Source: Pseudomonas proteolytica
Lineage (GTDB): Bacteria; Pseudomonadota; Gammaproteobacteria; Pseudomonadales; Pseudomonadaceae
Length of the DNA stretch: 64,000 bases
Direction: 5' to 3'
Assembly (NCBI RefSeq): GCF_007858275.1
Contig: NZ_VFEV01000007.1
Location: forward strand, 118,302 to 182,301
A model generated the notes under the pieces. That model was not told the DNA's origin, did no database searches, and saw only the letters and a list, made by a program, of their open reading frames with translations. Below, piece by piece: positions 18,378 through 25,984 of the stretch (its first letter is position 1; each line of letters opens with the position of its first letter). Made by a program: the position numbers and the translations under genes.

Positions 18378-19328
18378 ATGCCAATGTCCGCCGTTCTCGA
18401 AAATACCGAAAAAACCAAATCCCCCAAACAATGGCTGGCTGGCCTGATTACCAGTGTGATGTTCCTGATTGTCTGCCTGAGCTGGGGCACCACCTGGCTG
18501 GGGATCAAGATCGCGGTGGAAAGCGTGCCACCGCTGACGTCGGCGGGCTTGCGCTTTTTGATCGCCTTCCCACTGTTTCTGTGCTTTGCCTTTCTGCGGC
18601 GCGAACCGATCCTGTTCCCCCGGGAAAGCCGCTGGTTCTTTGTGTTCGTGACCCTTTGCTACTTCAGCGTGCCCTACTACCTGCTCAACTACGGCGAGAT
18701 GCACGTCTCATCCGGGCTCACCGCGCTGCTGTTCAGCTGCATGCCGGTGTTCATCCTGATCTTCTCGGCACTGTTCCTGCGCGAGCGCATCTACTTTTCC
18801 CAGGTCGTCGGCATCGGCATCGGCTTCGGCAGCCTGTACATGATCATCCGCAGCCAGGGACTGCACCTTGACCACGCCGAATTCTTCGGCGTACTGGCAA
18901 TTCTGACCGCCGCAATCCTGCATGCCTTGTGCTATGTCATTACCAAGCAAAAAGGCAGCGCCATCAGCGTGATCACCTACAACACTCTGCCCATCGGGAT
19001 TGCCGGGCTGATGCTGTTTGTCGCCGGGCTGTGGTTTGAATCGCCGACCTTCGAGGCCATCACCCTGCGGTCCTGGAGCGCCCTGTTCTACCTGGGCCTG
19101 GTGGCCTCGGTCGGCGGGTTTATCGTGTATTTCATGCTACTCAAGCGCCTGAGCCCGATCATCCTGTCGTTCGTCTTCATTATTTTCCCGGTGTTCGCCG
19201 TAATCATCGGCGCCTGGTACGAAGGCCTGGAGTTGTCCCGGGACCTGATGCTGTACTCGGCGATCCTGCTGGCCGGCTTTGCCATCACCAAGTTGCCGAT
19301 CGAAAAGTTGCTGGCAAAAGCCAATTGA
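18378..19328 (+). CDS. DMT-superfamily (EamA) exporter
   Basis: A 316-residue inner-membrane protein with about ten hydrophobic helices arranged as two EamA repeats. It includes the usual CLSWGTTWLGIKIA in the first helix. EamA proteins export amino acids and related metabolites; E. coli EamA exports cysteine and O-acetylserine. Position at the head of a sulfur/serine gene cluster makes export of that cluster's product the simplest reading (inference). It is probably the first gene of an operon reaching 23904; the next gene starts 26 bases later. Confidence 0.87.
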   Translation: MPMSAVLENTEKTKSPKQWLAGLITSVMFLIVCLSWGTTWLGIKIAVESVPPLTSAGLRFLIAFPLFLCFAFLRREPILFPRESRWFFVFVTLCYFSVPYYLLNYGEMHVSSGLTALLFSCMPVFILIFSALFLRERIYFSQVVGIGIGFGSLYMIIRSQGLHLDHAEFFGVLAILTAAILHALCYVITKQKGSAISVITYNTLPIGIAGLMLFVAGLWFESPTFEAITLRSWSALFYLGLVASVGGFIVYFMLLKRLSPIILSFVFIIFPVFAVIIGAWYEGLELSRDLMLYSAILLAGFAITKLPIEKLLAKAN

Positions 19329-19354
19329 CCCTTTCCCCACCACGCGAGAGAAAC

Positions 19355-21214
19355 ATGGACGTCCTCCGCCAAACCGCCCTGGAACAGATCTACGCCCACG
19401 CCAGCAGCACCTACCCCGAAGAGTGCTGCGGCTTTGTCTTTGCAGACGGCAGCGTCTACCTGGGCAGCAATATCCAGAACGAGCTGCATCGCAAGAACCC
19501 CGAGGCCTACCCCCGCAGCGCGGCCAACGGCTACACCTTCTCGGTGACCGACACGCTGCTGATGAACAAGGCCTTTCGCACGGATAACCCGGTGGTGGTG
19601 ATCTACCACTCCCACCCGGATGTCGGTGCGTACTTCAGTGACGAGGATCAGGACAAGGCCCTGTACATGGGCGAACCGATCTACCCCGTCAGCTATCTGG
19701 TGGTGGATGTCCGCCAGGGCAAGGCCCTTGGGTCGAAGCTGTTTGCCTGGGATGGCACGCACTTCGCCCTCAACCCCTTCAACGACCTGCAAACGGAGTT
19801 GTACATGAACGCTGTCTCTTTCCCCGACATCCTGGTCCGGGTGGCCAAGTTGCCAGAATCGACCCTCGAGGGTGCCGGATCGACATTGCGCGAAGTCATT
19901 GAAGACACCTGCACCCGCCACCCCCAACTGCGGGCGCACCTGTTCCACGAAAACAACGGCCAGCTCAAGGAGCATTTCCTGTTCACCGCAGGGGAAGAAC
20001 TGATCGGCCCCGACGAGCCACTGCCCGCAAAGGCCAGAATCGAAGTGCTGCTGGCCACCTCCGGCGGCATGGACATCGAATCGTTGAGCAACGAGGAAGT
20101 GCAGCGCTATGTGCGCCATATCACCCTGCCCGGCGTTGGCCGCGAAGGGCAACTGAACCTGAAGAAGGCCAAGGTGCTGATCATCGGCACTGGTGGCCTG
20201 GGCTCGCCCATCAGCCTGTACCTGGCCGCCGCCGGCATTGGCACCCTGGGGCTGGTGGACTTCGACGTGGTGGAAAGCAGCAACCTGCAACGCCAGGTCG
20301 TGCACGGCAACAGCACCCTGGGCATGCCCAAGGTCGAGTCCGCCAAGCGCCGGCTGCAGGACCTCAACGCGCATATCCAAATCAACACCTACGACACCGC
20401 ACTGAACGCCGACAATGCCCTGGAACTGGTCGGTGCCTACGATCTGGTGATCGACGGCACCGACAACTTCGAGACCCGCTACCTGGTCAATGACGCCTGC
20501 GTACAGCTGGGCAAGCCGCTGGTGTATGGCGCGATCTACCGTTTCGACGGCCAGATCAGCGTGTTCAATTATCAAGGCGGGCCGTGCTACCGCTGCCTGT
20601 ACCCCCACGCGCCACCTGCGGAACTGGCGCCCAATTGCAGCGCCGGCGGGGTCATCGGCATACTGCCCGGCGTGGTCGGGATGATCCAGGCCACCGAAGC
20701 AATCAAGTTGTTGATCGGCCTGGGTGACTCCTTGTCCGGACGGTTGATGCGCTTTGATGCCCTGGCCATGAAGTTCAGCGAAATCCGTTTCAAGCGCCGC
20801 GCCGACTGCCCGTGCTGCTCCGAACTGCGTGAAGAACACCAACCCGCAGCAGCCGTGTGTGCCGATACCCTCCGCGCGCCCAGCCTGGCCGCAGAGCACT
20901 ACATCAAGCCCCAGGTGCTCAAGCAGTTGCTGGAGCAGCGCAGCAGCGCCGATATCCTGCTGGATGTGCGCGACGCCAGCGAGCTGGAGGTATGCCAACT
21001 ACCGGGCGTGCTGCACATCCCCCTGGCCCAGCTCGACGCGCAACTCGACAGCCTGAGCCGTGCAAACACCCACTACCTGATCTGCTATGCCGGCAGCCGC
21101 GCCGAACAAGCCGCCAGCACCCTGCTGGCTGCGGGCTTTGCCAACACCCGGGTGCTGCAAGGTGGTATGAAACACTGGGTGCGCGACGTCGAACCCGACA
21201 TGCCTTTGTACTGA
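19355..21214 (+). CDS. Four-domain fusion: JAMM peptidase - ubiquitin-like (ThiS/MoaD) - MoeB/ThiF E1 - rhodanese
   Basis: A 619-residue fusion. Residues 1-145 are a JAMM/MPN+ metallopeptidase with E22/E23 and HSHP...S95xxD98 (H85, H87). Residues about 152-238 resemble ThiS/MoaD and end in ATSGG with G237-G238. Residues 239-490 are an E1-like adenylating domain: it starts MDIESLSNEEVQRYVRH, has IIGTGGLGSP and DGTDNFETRY, and paired cysteines in CYRC and CPCC. Residues 515-619 are a rhodanese with the active-site loop CYAGSR (C577). These are the four activities used separately in CysO-CysM-Mec or thioquinolobactin sulfur transfer. For E1 to work on the Gly-Gly, the chain would have to be cut after G238, which the JAMM domain could do. 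The next residue is a Met (ATG at 20069), so internal initiation is another possibility. The start at 19355 follows GAGAG. Confidence 0.9.
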   Translation: MDVLRQTALEQIYAHASSTYPEECCGFVFADGSVYLGSNIQNELHRKNPEAYPRSAANGYTFSVTDTLLMNKAFRTDNPVVVIYHSHPDVGAYFSDEDQDKALYMGEPIYPVSYLVVDVRQGKALGSKLFAWDGTHFALNPFNDLQTELYMNAVSFPDILVRVAKLPESTLEGAGSTLREVIEDTCTRHPQLRAHLFHENNGQLKEHFLFTAGEELIGPDEPLPAKARIEVLLATSGGMDIESLSNEEVQRYVRHITLPGVGREGQLNLKKAKVLIIGTGGLGSPISLYLAAAGIGTLGLVDFDVVESSNLQRQVVHGNSTLGMPKVESAKRRLQDLNAHIQINTYDTALNADNALELVGAYDLVIDGTDNFETRYLVNDACVQLGKPLVYGAIYRFDGQISVFNYQGGPCYRCLYPHAPPAELAPNCSAGGVIGILPGVVGMIQATEAIKLLIGLGDSLSGRLMRFDALAMKFSEIRFKRRADCPCCSELREEHQPAAAVCADTLRAPSLAAEHYIKPQVLKQLLEQRSSADILLDVRDASELEVCQLPGVLHIPLAQLDAQLDSLSRANTHYLICYAGSRAEQAASTLLAAGFANTRVLQGGMKHWVRDVEPDMPLY

Positions 21215-21239
21215 TCACAGGCCTTGGGGGACTTATCTG

Positions 21240-22154
21240 ATGCTGCATAACTCCATACTCGACGCCATTGGCCAAACGCCCATCGTGCGCCTGGAACAAT
21301 TCTCCGAAGACCTCGGCATCGAGGTCTTCGCCAAACTTGAATCCCTGAATCCGGGCGGCAGCCACAAGGCGCGGATCGCCCTGGGGATGATCCTCGACGC
21401 CGAGCGCCGGGGCGTCCTGATTCGCGACTCGGGGCAGACCATCATCGAACCCAGCGGCGGAAACACCGGCATCGGCCTGGTCATGGCCGGCAATGTGCTG
21501 GGCTACAAGGTGGTGCTGGTGATTCCCGATAACTACAGCCCCGAAAAGCAAAAACTGCTGCGCCTGTATGGGGCCAAGGTGGTGCTCTCGGACAGCCGCC
21601 TGGGCAACAACTCCCATGGCGAAAAGTGCATGGAACTGCAGTTGGAAAACCCCAGCTTCGTCATGCTCAACCAGCAGCGCAACGGCGCCAACCCCCAGAC
21701 CCATCGCGACACCACCGCCCCGGAAATCATCCGCGCCTTTGGCCAGCGCCAGGTCGACTACTTCGTCAGCGGCATCGGCACCGGGGGCCATATCACCGGT
21801 ATCGGTGAAACCCTCAAGGCCACCTGGCCGCAGATCCGCGTGATGGGTGTCGAGCCCGAGGAGTGCGACCTGCTCAGCGACCGTCATGCGCCGCACCATA
21901 TCCAGGGCCTGTCCATCGGCCTGATCCCGAGCATTCTCAACCTGAATGTACTGGACGGCATGCTCAAGGTTTCGCGCCTCGATTGCCTGGAAATGATGAA
22001 GCGCATCATGCGTACCGATGCCATCAGCCTGGGGCTGTCGTCCGCCGCCAACATGGTGGCCATCGCCAGGCTTGCCCCGGAACTGCCCACCGACACCGTC
22101 GTCCTGACCATGGTGTACGACAGCGCCGACAGCTATCTGCCCTGTTTCGAATAA
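21240..22154 (+). CDS. PLP-dependent cysteine-synthase-like enzyme (CysK/CysM family)
   Basis: A 304-residue fold-type-II PLP enzyme. The Schiff-base lysine is K43 in NPGGSHKARIA, the substrate loop is EPSGGNTGIG (residues 70-79), and the phosphate loop is SGIGTGGHITG. Standard CysK has NPxxSVKDR and EPTSGNTG; the H for V, A for D and SGG for TSG differences hint at an altered acceptor or sulfur donor. It follows the JAMM-Ubl-E1-rhodanese gene by 25 bases and precedes a serine acetyltransferase. It therefore probably condenses O-acetylserine with sulfur carried on the Ubl domain, as CysM does with CysO in mycobacteria (inference). GGGGGA precedes the ATG. Confidence 0.88.
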   Translation: MLHNSILDAIGQTPIVRLEQFSEDLGIEVFAKLESLNPGGSHKARIALGMILDAERRGVLIRDSGQTIIEPSGGNTGIGLVMAGNVLGYKVVLVIPDNYSPEKQKLLRLYGAKVVLSDSRLGNNSHGEKCMELQLENPSFVMLNQQRNGANPQTHRDTTAPEIIRAFGQRQVDYFVSGIGTGGHITGIGETLKATWPQIRVMGVEPEECDLLSDRHAPHHIQGLSIGLIPSILNLNVLDGMLKVSRLDCLEMMKRIMRTDAISLGLSSAANMVAIARLAPELPTDTVVLTMVYDSADSYLPCFE

Positions 22155-22177
22155 CGACAATTGCGGGGGTGCCTTCC

Positions 22178-23170
22178 ATGGGAGGCTTTATCGACATGCA
22201 ACAGTTGCACGATGAGCTGCTGACGCACCTCATCAAGACCCTCTCGCCGGCACAGATCTCACAACTGCAGCCACACTTGGCGGCATTGATCCAGCCAGCG
22301 GCGCAGGAAGTGGCCGAGGACCTGATCGCCTATGCCTGGCGCGACCCGGCGTCCAGGGGCCGGGGCGAATTGATCCTGGAGTCCTACGCCTCGTTCAAGG
22401 CCGTGCTGTACTACCGTTTGGCGCATCGGGTATGGAACCTTCCCGACCAGCCCCACGGCCAGTTCTGCGCCATTGCGCTGACTTTGAGCAACCAGGGCAA
22501 GATCCTGTCCGGGGCCGAAATCCACCCGGCAGCCCGCATTGGCCGGCGCTTTGTGCTGGATCATGGCTTTGGCACGGTGATCGGCGAAACCTGCGAGATC
22601 GGCAATGACTGCTACATCCTGTGCGGCGTGACCCTGGGCGCCCGGGGCATCGCCAACAACCCCGACGGCAAGCGCCACCCACGCCTGGGCAACAACGTCG
22701 AAGTCGGTTCGGGCGCGAGGGTGCTCGGGTATGTGCTGATCGGCGACGACGTGTTTATCAGCCCTTCCTGCGTCATCACCCAGGACGTGCCTGCAGGCAC
22801 CAAGGTCAAGGTGGTCAACCAGATCCAACTGCAAAAGAACGACGAATCAGACGCCAGCAATTACCTCGGGGCGTTTGCCCTCGACGAGCGCCTGCACGTG
22901 GTGGGCGAAGTCAGCACCAGCCACCGGGTCACGGTGCTGGATGCCGACTTCCATCCGCTGTCCAGCCTGGTGCTGGAGCCAACGGTCAAGGAACGTCATC
23001 ACCTGCAATTTCGCCTGCGCACGCTGCAGGCACCCACTTGCTCACCGCGCCTGCCCCTGAACCTGAAAGTGTGTGGGCCGAAGTTCGAGGTCACCCTGCT
23101 TTCCCCACCCGGGCTAAGCGCAATGGTGCGGCGCCTGCTGCAAACCAGCCCACTGATCGTTGGAGGTTGA
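22178..23170 (+). CDS. Serine O-acetyltransferase with unusual C-terminal extension
   Basis: A 330-residue CysE-like protein. The helical N-terminal part is followed by a left-handed beta-helix with IHPAARIGRRFVLDHGFGTVIGE, GVTLGARG and KRHPRLG, which is the serine acetyltransferase pattern. It would make O-acetylserine for the preceding enzyme. Family members end near residue 230-270; here about 90 further residues (from about 240) show no motif I recognise. An alternative ATG at 22196 has a stronger GGGAGG site and would remove six residues. The stop is two bases before the next ATG. Confidence 0.86.
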   Translation: MGGFIDMQQLHDELLTHLIKTLSPAQISQLQPHLAALIQPAAQEVAEDLIAYAWRDPASRGRGELILESYASFKAVLYYRLAHRVWNLPDQPHGQFCAIALTLSNQGKILSGAEIHPAARIGRRFVLDHGFGTVIGETCEIGNDCYILCGVTLGARGIANNPDGKRHPRLGNNVEVGSGARVLGYVLIGDDVFISPSCVITQDVPAGTKVKVVNQIQLQKNDESDASNYLGAFALDERLHVVGEVSTSHRVTVLDADFHPLSSLVLEPTVKERHHLQFRLRTLQAPTCSPRLPLNLKVCGPKFEVTLLSPPGLSAMVRRLLQTSPLIVGG

Positions 23171-23172
23171 AC

Positions 23173-23904
23173 ATGTCCGTACACACCATGGAAACCCTGG
23201 CGCTGTTCGACAGCGCGCCTTACCAGAATGCCTTCAGCGCCCGCGTGATCGCCGTCAGCGAACAGGGCGTCGCCCTGGAACACACCCTGTTCTATCCCAC
23301 CGGAGGCGGCCAGCCAGGCGACACCGGCTACTTCACCCTGCCCGACGCAAGCCAGGTCAAAGTGACCGGGACGGTGCGCGACCCCGTGCTGCGCTCGATC
23401 ATCTGGCATCAAGTGGAGCATTGCCCCGAATCATTGCGAGCAGGCGTGCAGGTAGACGCCGGCCTGGACTGGGAGCGGCGCTACCAGCACATGAAGATGC
23501 ATACCTGCCTGCATCTGCTGTGCGCAATCATCGACGCACCGGTGACCGGTTGCAGCATCAGCGCCGACAAAGGCCGCCTGGACTTCGACCTGCCGGAAAT
23601 GACCCTGGACAAGGAGCACATCACCCGCGACCTGAATGCCCTGATCGAACAGGCCCATGCGGTCAAGTCACTGTCGATGCCGGCCTCCGAGTATTCCACC
23701 CTGCTGCAGATCACCCGCACCCAGGCCGTCGCGCCACCGGTGATCCAGGGAGCGGTACGGGTCATCGAGATTGCCAGCATCGATATCCAGCCGTGTGGCG
23801 GCACCCATGTGGTCAACACCGAGGAAATCGGCCGGGTGTTCTGCGAGAAAATCGAGAAGAAGAGCAAGCACAACCGTCGGGTGATCCTGCGCTTTGAAAC
23901 CTGA
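23173..23904 (+). CDS. Free-standing alanyl-tRNA editing protein (AlaX-like)
   Basis: A 243-residue protein resembling the editing and C-terminal part of alanyl-tRNA synthetase. It has FYPTGGGQPGDTG (residues 40-52) and the zinc/hydrolase motifs H110-TCL-H114 and C208-GGT-H212. Such proteins hydrolyse Ser- or Gly-tRNA(Ala) in trans. GGAGG overlaps the stop of the acetyltransferase gene, so it is the last gene of the same operon. Presence in a serine/cysteine cluster suggests either protection from mischarging by an amino-acid product or use of the fold for another hydrolysis (inference). Confidence 0.88.
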   Translation: MSVHTMETLALFDSAPYQNAFSARVIAVSEQGVALEHTLFYPTGGGQPGDTGYFTLPDASQVKVTGTVRDPVLRSIIWHQVEHCPESLRAGVQVDAGLDWERRYQHMKMHTCLHLLCAIIDAPVTGCSISADKGRLDFDLPEMTLDKEHITRDLNALIEQAHAVKSLSMPASEYSTLLQITRTQAVAPPVIQGAVRVIEIASIDIQPCGGTHVVNTEEIGRVFCEKIEKKSKHNRRVILRFET

Positions 23905-23913
23905 ACCGGCCAC

Positions 23914-24241
23914 CTGTAGGCGCTGGCTTGCCTGCGATATGCATAGGTATCTACACAACTTTCAGAAACTGACGATCTTCCCTGTGGCGAGCGGGCTTGC
24001 CCCGCGCTGGGGTGCGAAGCAGCCCAAAAAGCCCTCCACGTTTCTTCAGATAAACCGCGATGGCCGGGTTTAGGGCTGCTTCGCAGCCCAGCGCGGGGCA
24101 AGCCCGCTCGCCACAACTGCGCTATCTGCCTGGATTTAGGCGTTGCGGCAAAATTGTGTAGATACCTATGCTGCGATATGAGCACCTCGGTATCGCAATC
24201 GCATCGCGGTGATGCTATCGCAGGCAAGCCAGTTCCTACAG
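23914..24241. repeat. REPIN interrupted by a MITE
   Basis: The outer arms CTGTAGGCGCTGGCTTGCC (from 23914) and GGCAAGCCAGTTCCTACAG (to 24241) are inverted copies that belong together. They are separated by the 231-bp element at 23941-24171 plus its 8-bp duplicated target. Without the insertion the repeat is about 89 bp. Confidence 0.85.
23941..24171. mobile_element. MITE-like element carrying a REPIN, copy 1
   Basis: The 231-bp element has terminal inverted repeats: GCATAGGTATCTACACAA at 23941 matches the reverse complement of the right end at 24154-24171. It is flanked by identical 8-bp target duplications TGCGATAT (23933-23940 and 24172-24179). Inside is a complete GTGGCGAGCGGGC-type REPIN (23984-24114). 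It has no coding capacity, so any transposase acts in trans. A second copy lies at 38465-38709. Confidence 0.88.
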
Positions 24242-24260
24242 GGGTCGGGGGCCTCCTGTG

Positions 24261-25745
24261 TCAGATGACGAGCAGATCTACAAACCGGTTCACCGGCGTT
24301 GCTTCAAGCCGTGCCTGATCCTTGCACAGGGCAAAAATCTCGGCGCTACGCTGCGCGGTGAAGCGTGTCGCCAGGTTGGCCTTGAACTTGTCTTCCAGCA
24401 AAGGAATGCCATCCGCCCGGCGCCGACGATGGCCAATCGGGTATTCCACCGCAACCTGCTCGGTGCTTGAGCCATCCGTGAAGAACACCTGCACCGCGTT
24501 GGCAATGGAACGCTTGTCGGCCTCCAGGTATTCGCGGCTGTAGCGCGGGTCTTCGACGATGACCATCTTCTCGCGCAATTGATCGATGATCGGGTGCGCG
24601 GCATGGAACTCATCTTCGTACTGTTCGGCCACCAGGTTGCCAAACGCCAGGGGCACGGCCGTCATGTATTGCAGGCAATGGTCGCGGTCAGCCGCATTGG
24701 CCAGTTGGCCGACCTTGGAAATGATACGAATGGCCGACTCGTGGGTGGTGATCACGATCCGCTCGATTTCATGCAGGCGCTGCTTGACCTGCGGGTGCAA
24801 GGTGACGGCCGCTTCACACGCGGTCTGGGCGTGGAACTCCGCAGGGAAGCTGATCTTGAACAGCACGTTTTCCATCACATAAGTGCCATAGGGCTGGGGC
24901 AGGCTGAATGCGCGCTTGTCCTCAGGCTTGAGGGCCAGATCCTTGTTGGTATGGCTGAACAGTACATCGTAGAACCCCCACTGCGGCGCGCTCAGCACAC
25001 CCGGGATGCCCATTTCGCCACGCATGGCGATATCCGCCAGGCGCACGCCACGGCTCGACGCATCACCCGCCGCCCACGACTTGCGTGAACCGGCATTCGG
25101 CGCGTGACGGTAAGTGCGCAGGGCCTGCCCATCGACAAATGCCTGGGACAGTGCCGCCAGCAGTTGCTCGCGATTGGCGCCCATCAACTTGGCACAGACC
25201 GCTGTGGACGCAATCTTGACCAACAGCACATGGTCAAGGCCGACGCGGTTGAAGGAGTTTTCCAGGGCAATCACCCCCTGGATTTCGTGGGCCATGATCA
25301 TCGCTTCCAACACCGCCCGCACCGTCAACGGCGCCTCGCCCTGCGCCACGCGCTTTTGCGACAGGTGATCGGCAACGGCCAGGATGCCACCGAGGTTGTC
25401 CGAAGGGTGGCCCCACTCAGCGGCGAGCCAGGTGTCGTTGTAATCGAGCCAACGCACGATACAGCCGATGTCCCACGCCGCCTTGACCGGATCCAGGCGA
25501 TAGGACGTGCCCGGCACGCGCGCACCGAACGGCACCACCGTGCCTTCGACAATCGGCCCCAGATGCTTGGTGCACTCTGGGAAACGCAGGGCCAGCAGTC
25601 CGCAGCCGAGGGTGTCCATCAGGCAGTTGCGGGCGGTGTCCAAGGCGTCCCGGGAATCAACGCGGTAGCTGAGGACGTAATCGGCGATGTCCTGCAAAAC
25701 CTGGTCGTAGTCGGGGCGGTTGTTCTGGTCGACGTTGGCGCTCAT
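24261..25745 (-). CDS. prpD: 2-methylcitrate dehydratase (PrpD/MmgE family)
   Basis: A 494-residue MmgE/PrpD-family protein. It carries the family segments [44 protein letters not shown] and [15 protein letters not shown]. It dehydrates 2-methylcitrate in propionate catabolism. It is the last gene of the prp operon and is separated from prpF by 239 bp that include a REPIN. Since AcnD plus PrpF can perform the same step, its role here may be partly redundant. Confidence 0.94.
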   Translation of the reverse strand: MSANVDQNNRPDYDQVLQDIADYVLSYRVDSRDALDTARNCLMDTLGCGLLALRFPECTKHLGPIVEGTVVPFGARVPGTSYRLDPVKAAWDIGCIVRWLDYNDTWLAAEWGHPSDNLGGILAVADHLSQKRVAQGEAPLTVRAVLEAMIMAHEIQGVIALENSFNRVGLDHVLLVKIASTAVCAKLMGANREQLLAALSQAFVDGQALRTYRHAPNAGSRKSWAAGDASSRGVRLADIAMRGEMGIPGVLSAPQWGFYDVLFSHTNKDLALKPEDKRAFSLPQPYGTYVMENVLFKISFPAEFHAQTACEAAVTLHPQVKQRLHEIERIVITTHESAIRIISKVGQLANAADRDHCLQYMTAVPLAFGNLVAEQYEDEFHAAHPIIDQLREKMVIVEDPRYSREYLEADKRSIANAVQVFFTDGSSTEQVAVEYPIGHRRRRADGIPLLEDKFKANLATRFTAQRSAEIFALCKDQARLEATPVNRFVDLLVI

Positions 25746-25877
25746 GGCAGTACTCCAAAATAGGTTGGGTGTGTTCCTTCCTCAGGCTCAGGGTTGGTTG
25801 TTTGTGGCAGGTCTGAGTGCCTGCTCTCGTACATAAATTCAGAAGCTACCGATAATCCCCAGTGGAAGCGGGTTTGT

Positions 25878-25965
25878 GTGGGAGCGGGCTTGCTCGCGAA
25901 AGCGGTGGATCAGTCAATACAGGTGCTGACTGAAATACCGCTTTCGCGAGCAAGCCCGCTCCCAC
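25878..25965. repeat. REPIN between prpF and prpD
   Basis: GTGGGAGCGGGCTTGCTCGC at 25878 is inverted as GCGAGCAAGCCCGCTCCCAC ending at 25965. The arms extend into CGAAAGCGGT/ACCGCTTTCG, with a loop of about 30 bases. The transcript would form a long hairpin inside the prp operon. Confidence 0.93.
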
Positions 25966-25984
25966 ATTGGGGTCGGTGCAAGGT

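Noticed and set aside
19088..22160. Two long minus-strand open frames opposite the sulfur cluster
   Set aside because: Both are complements of the fusion and CysK-like genes, with no start signal or motifs.
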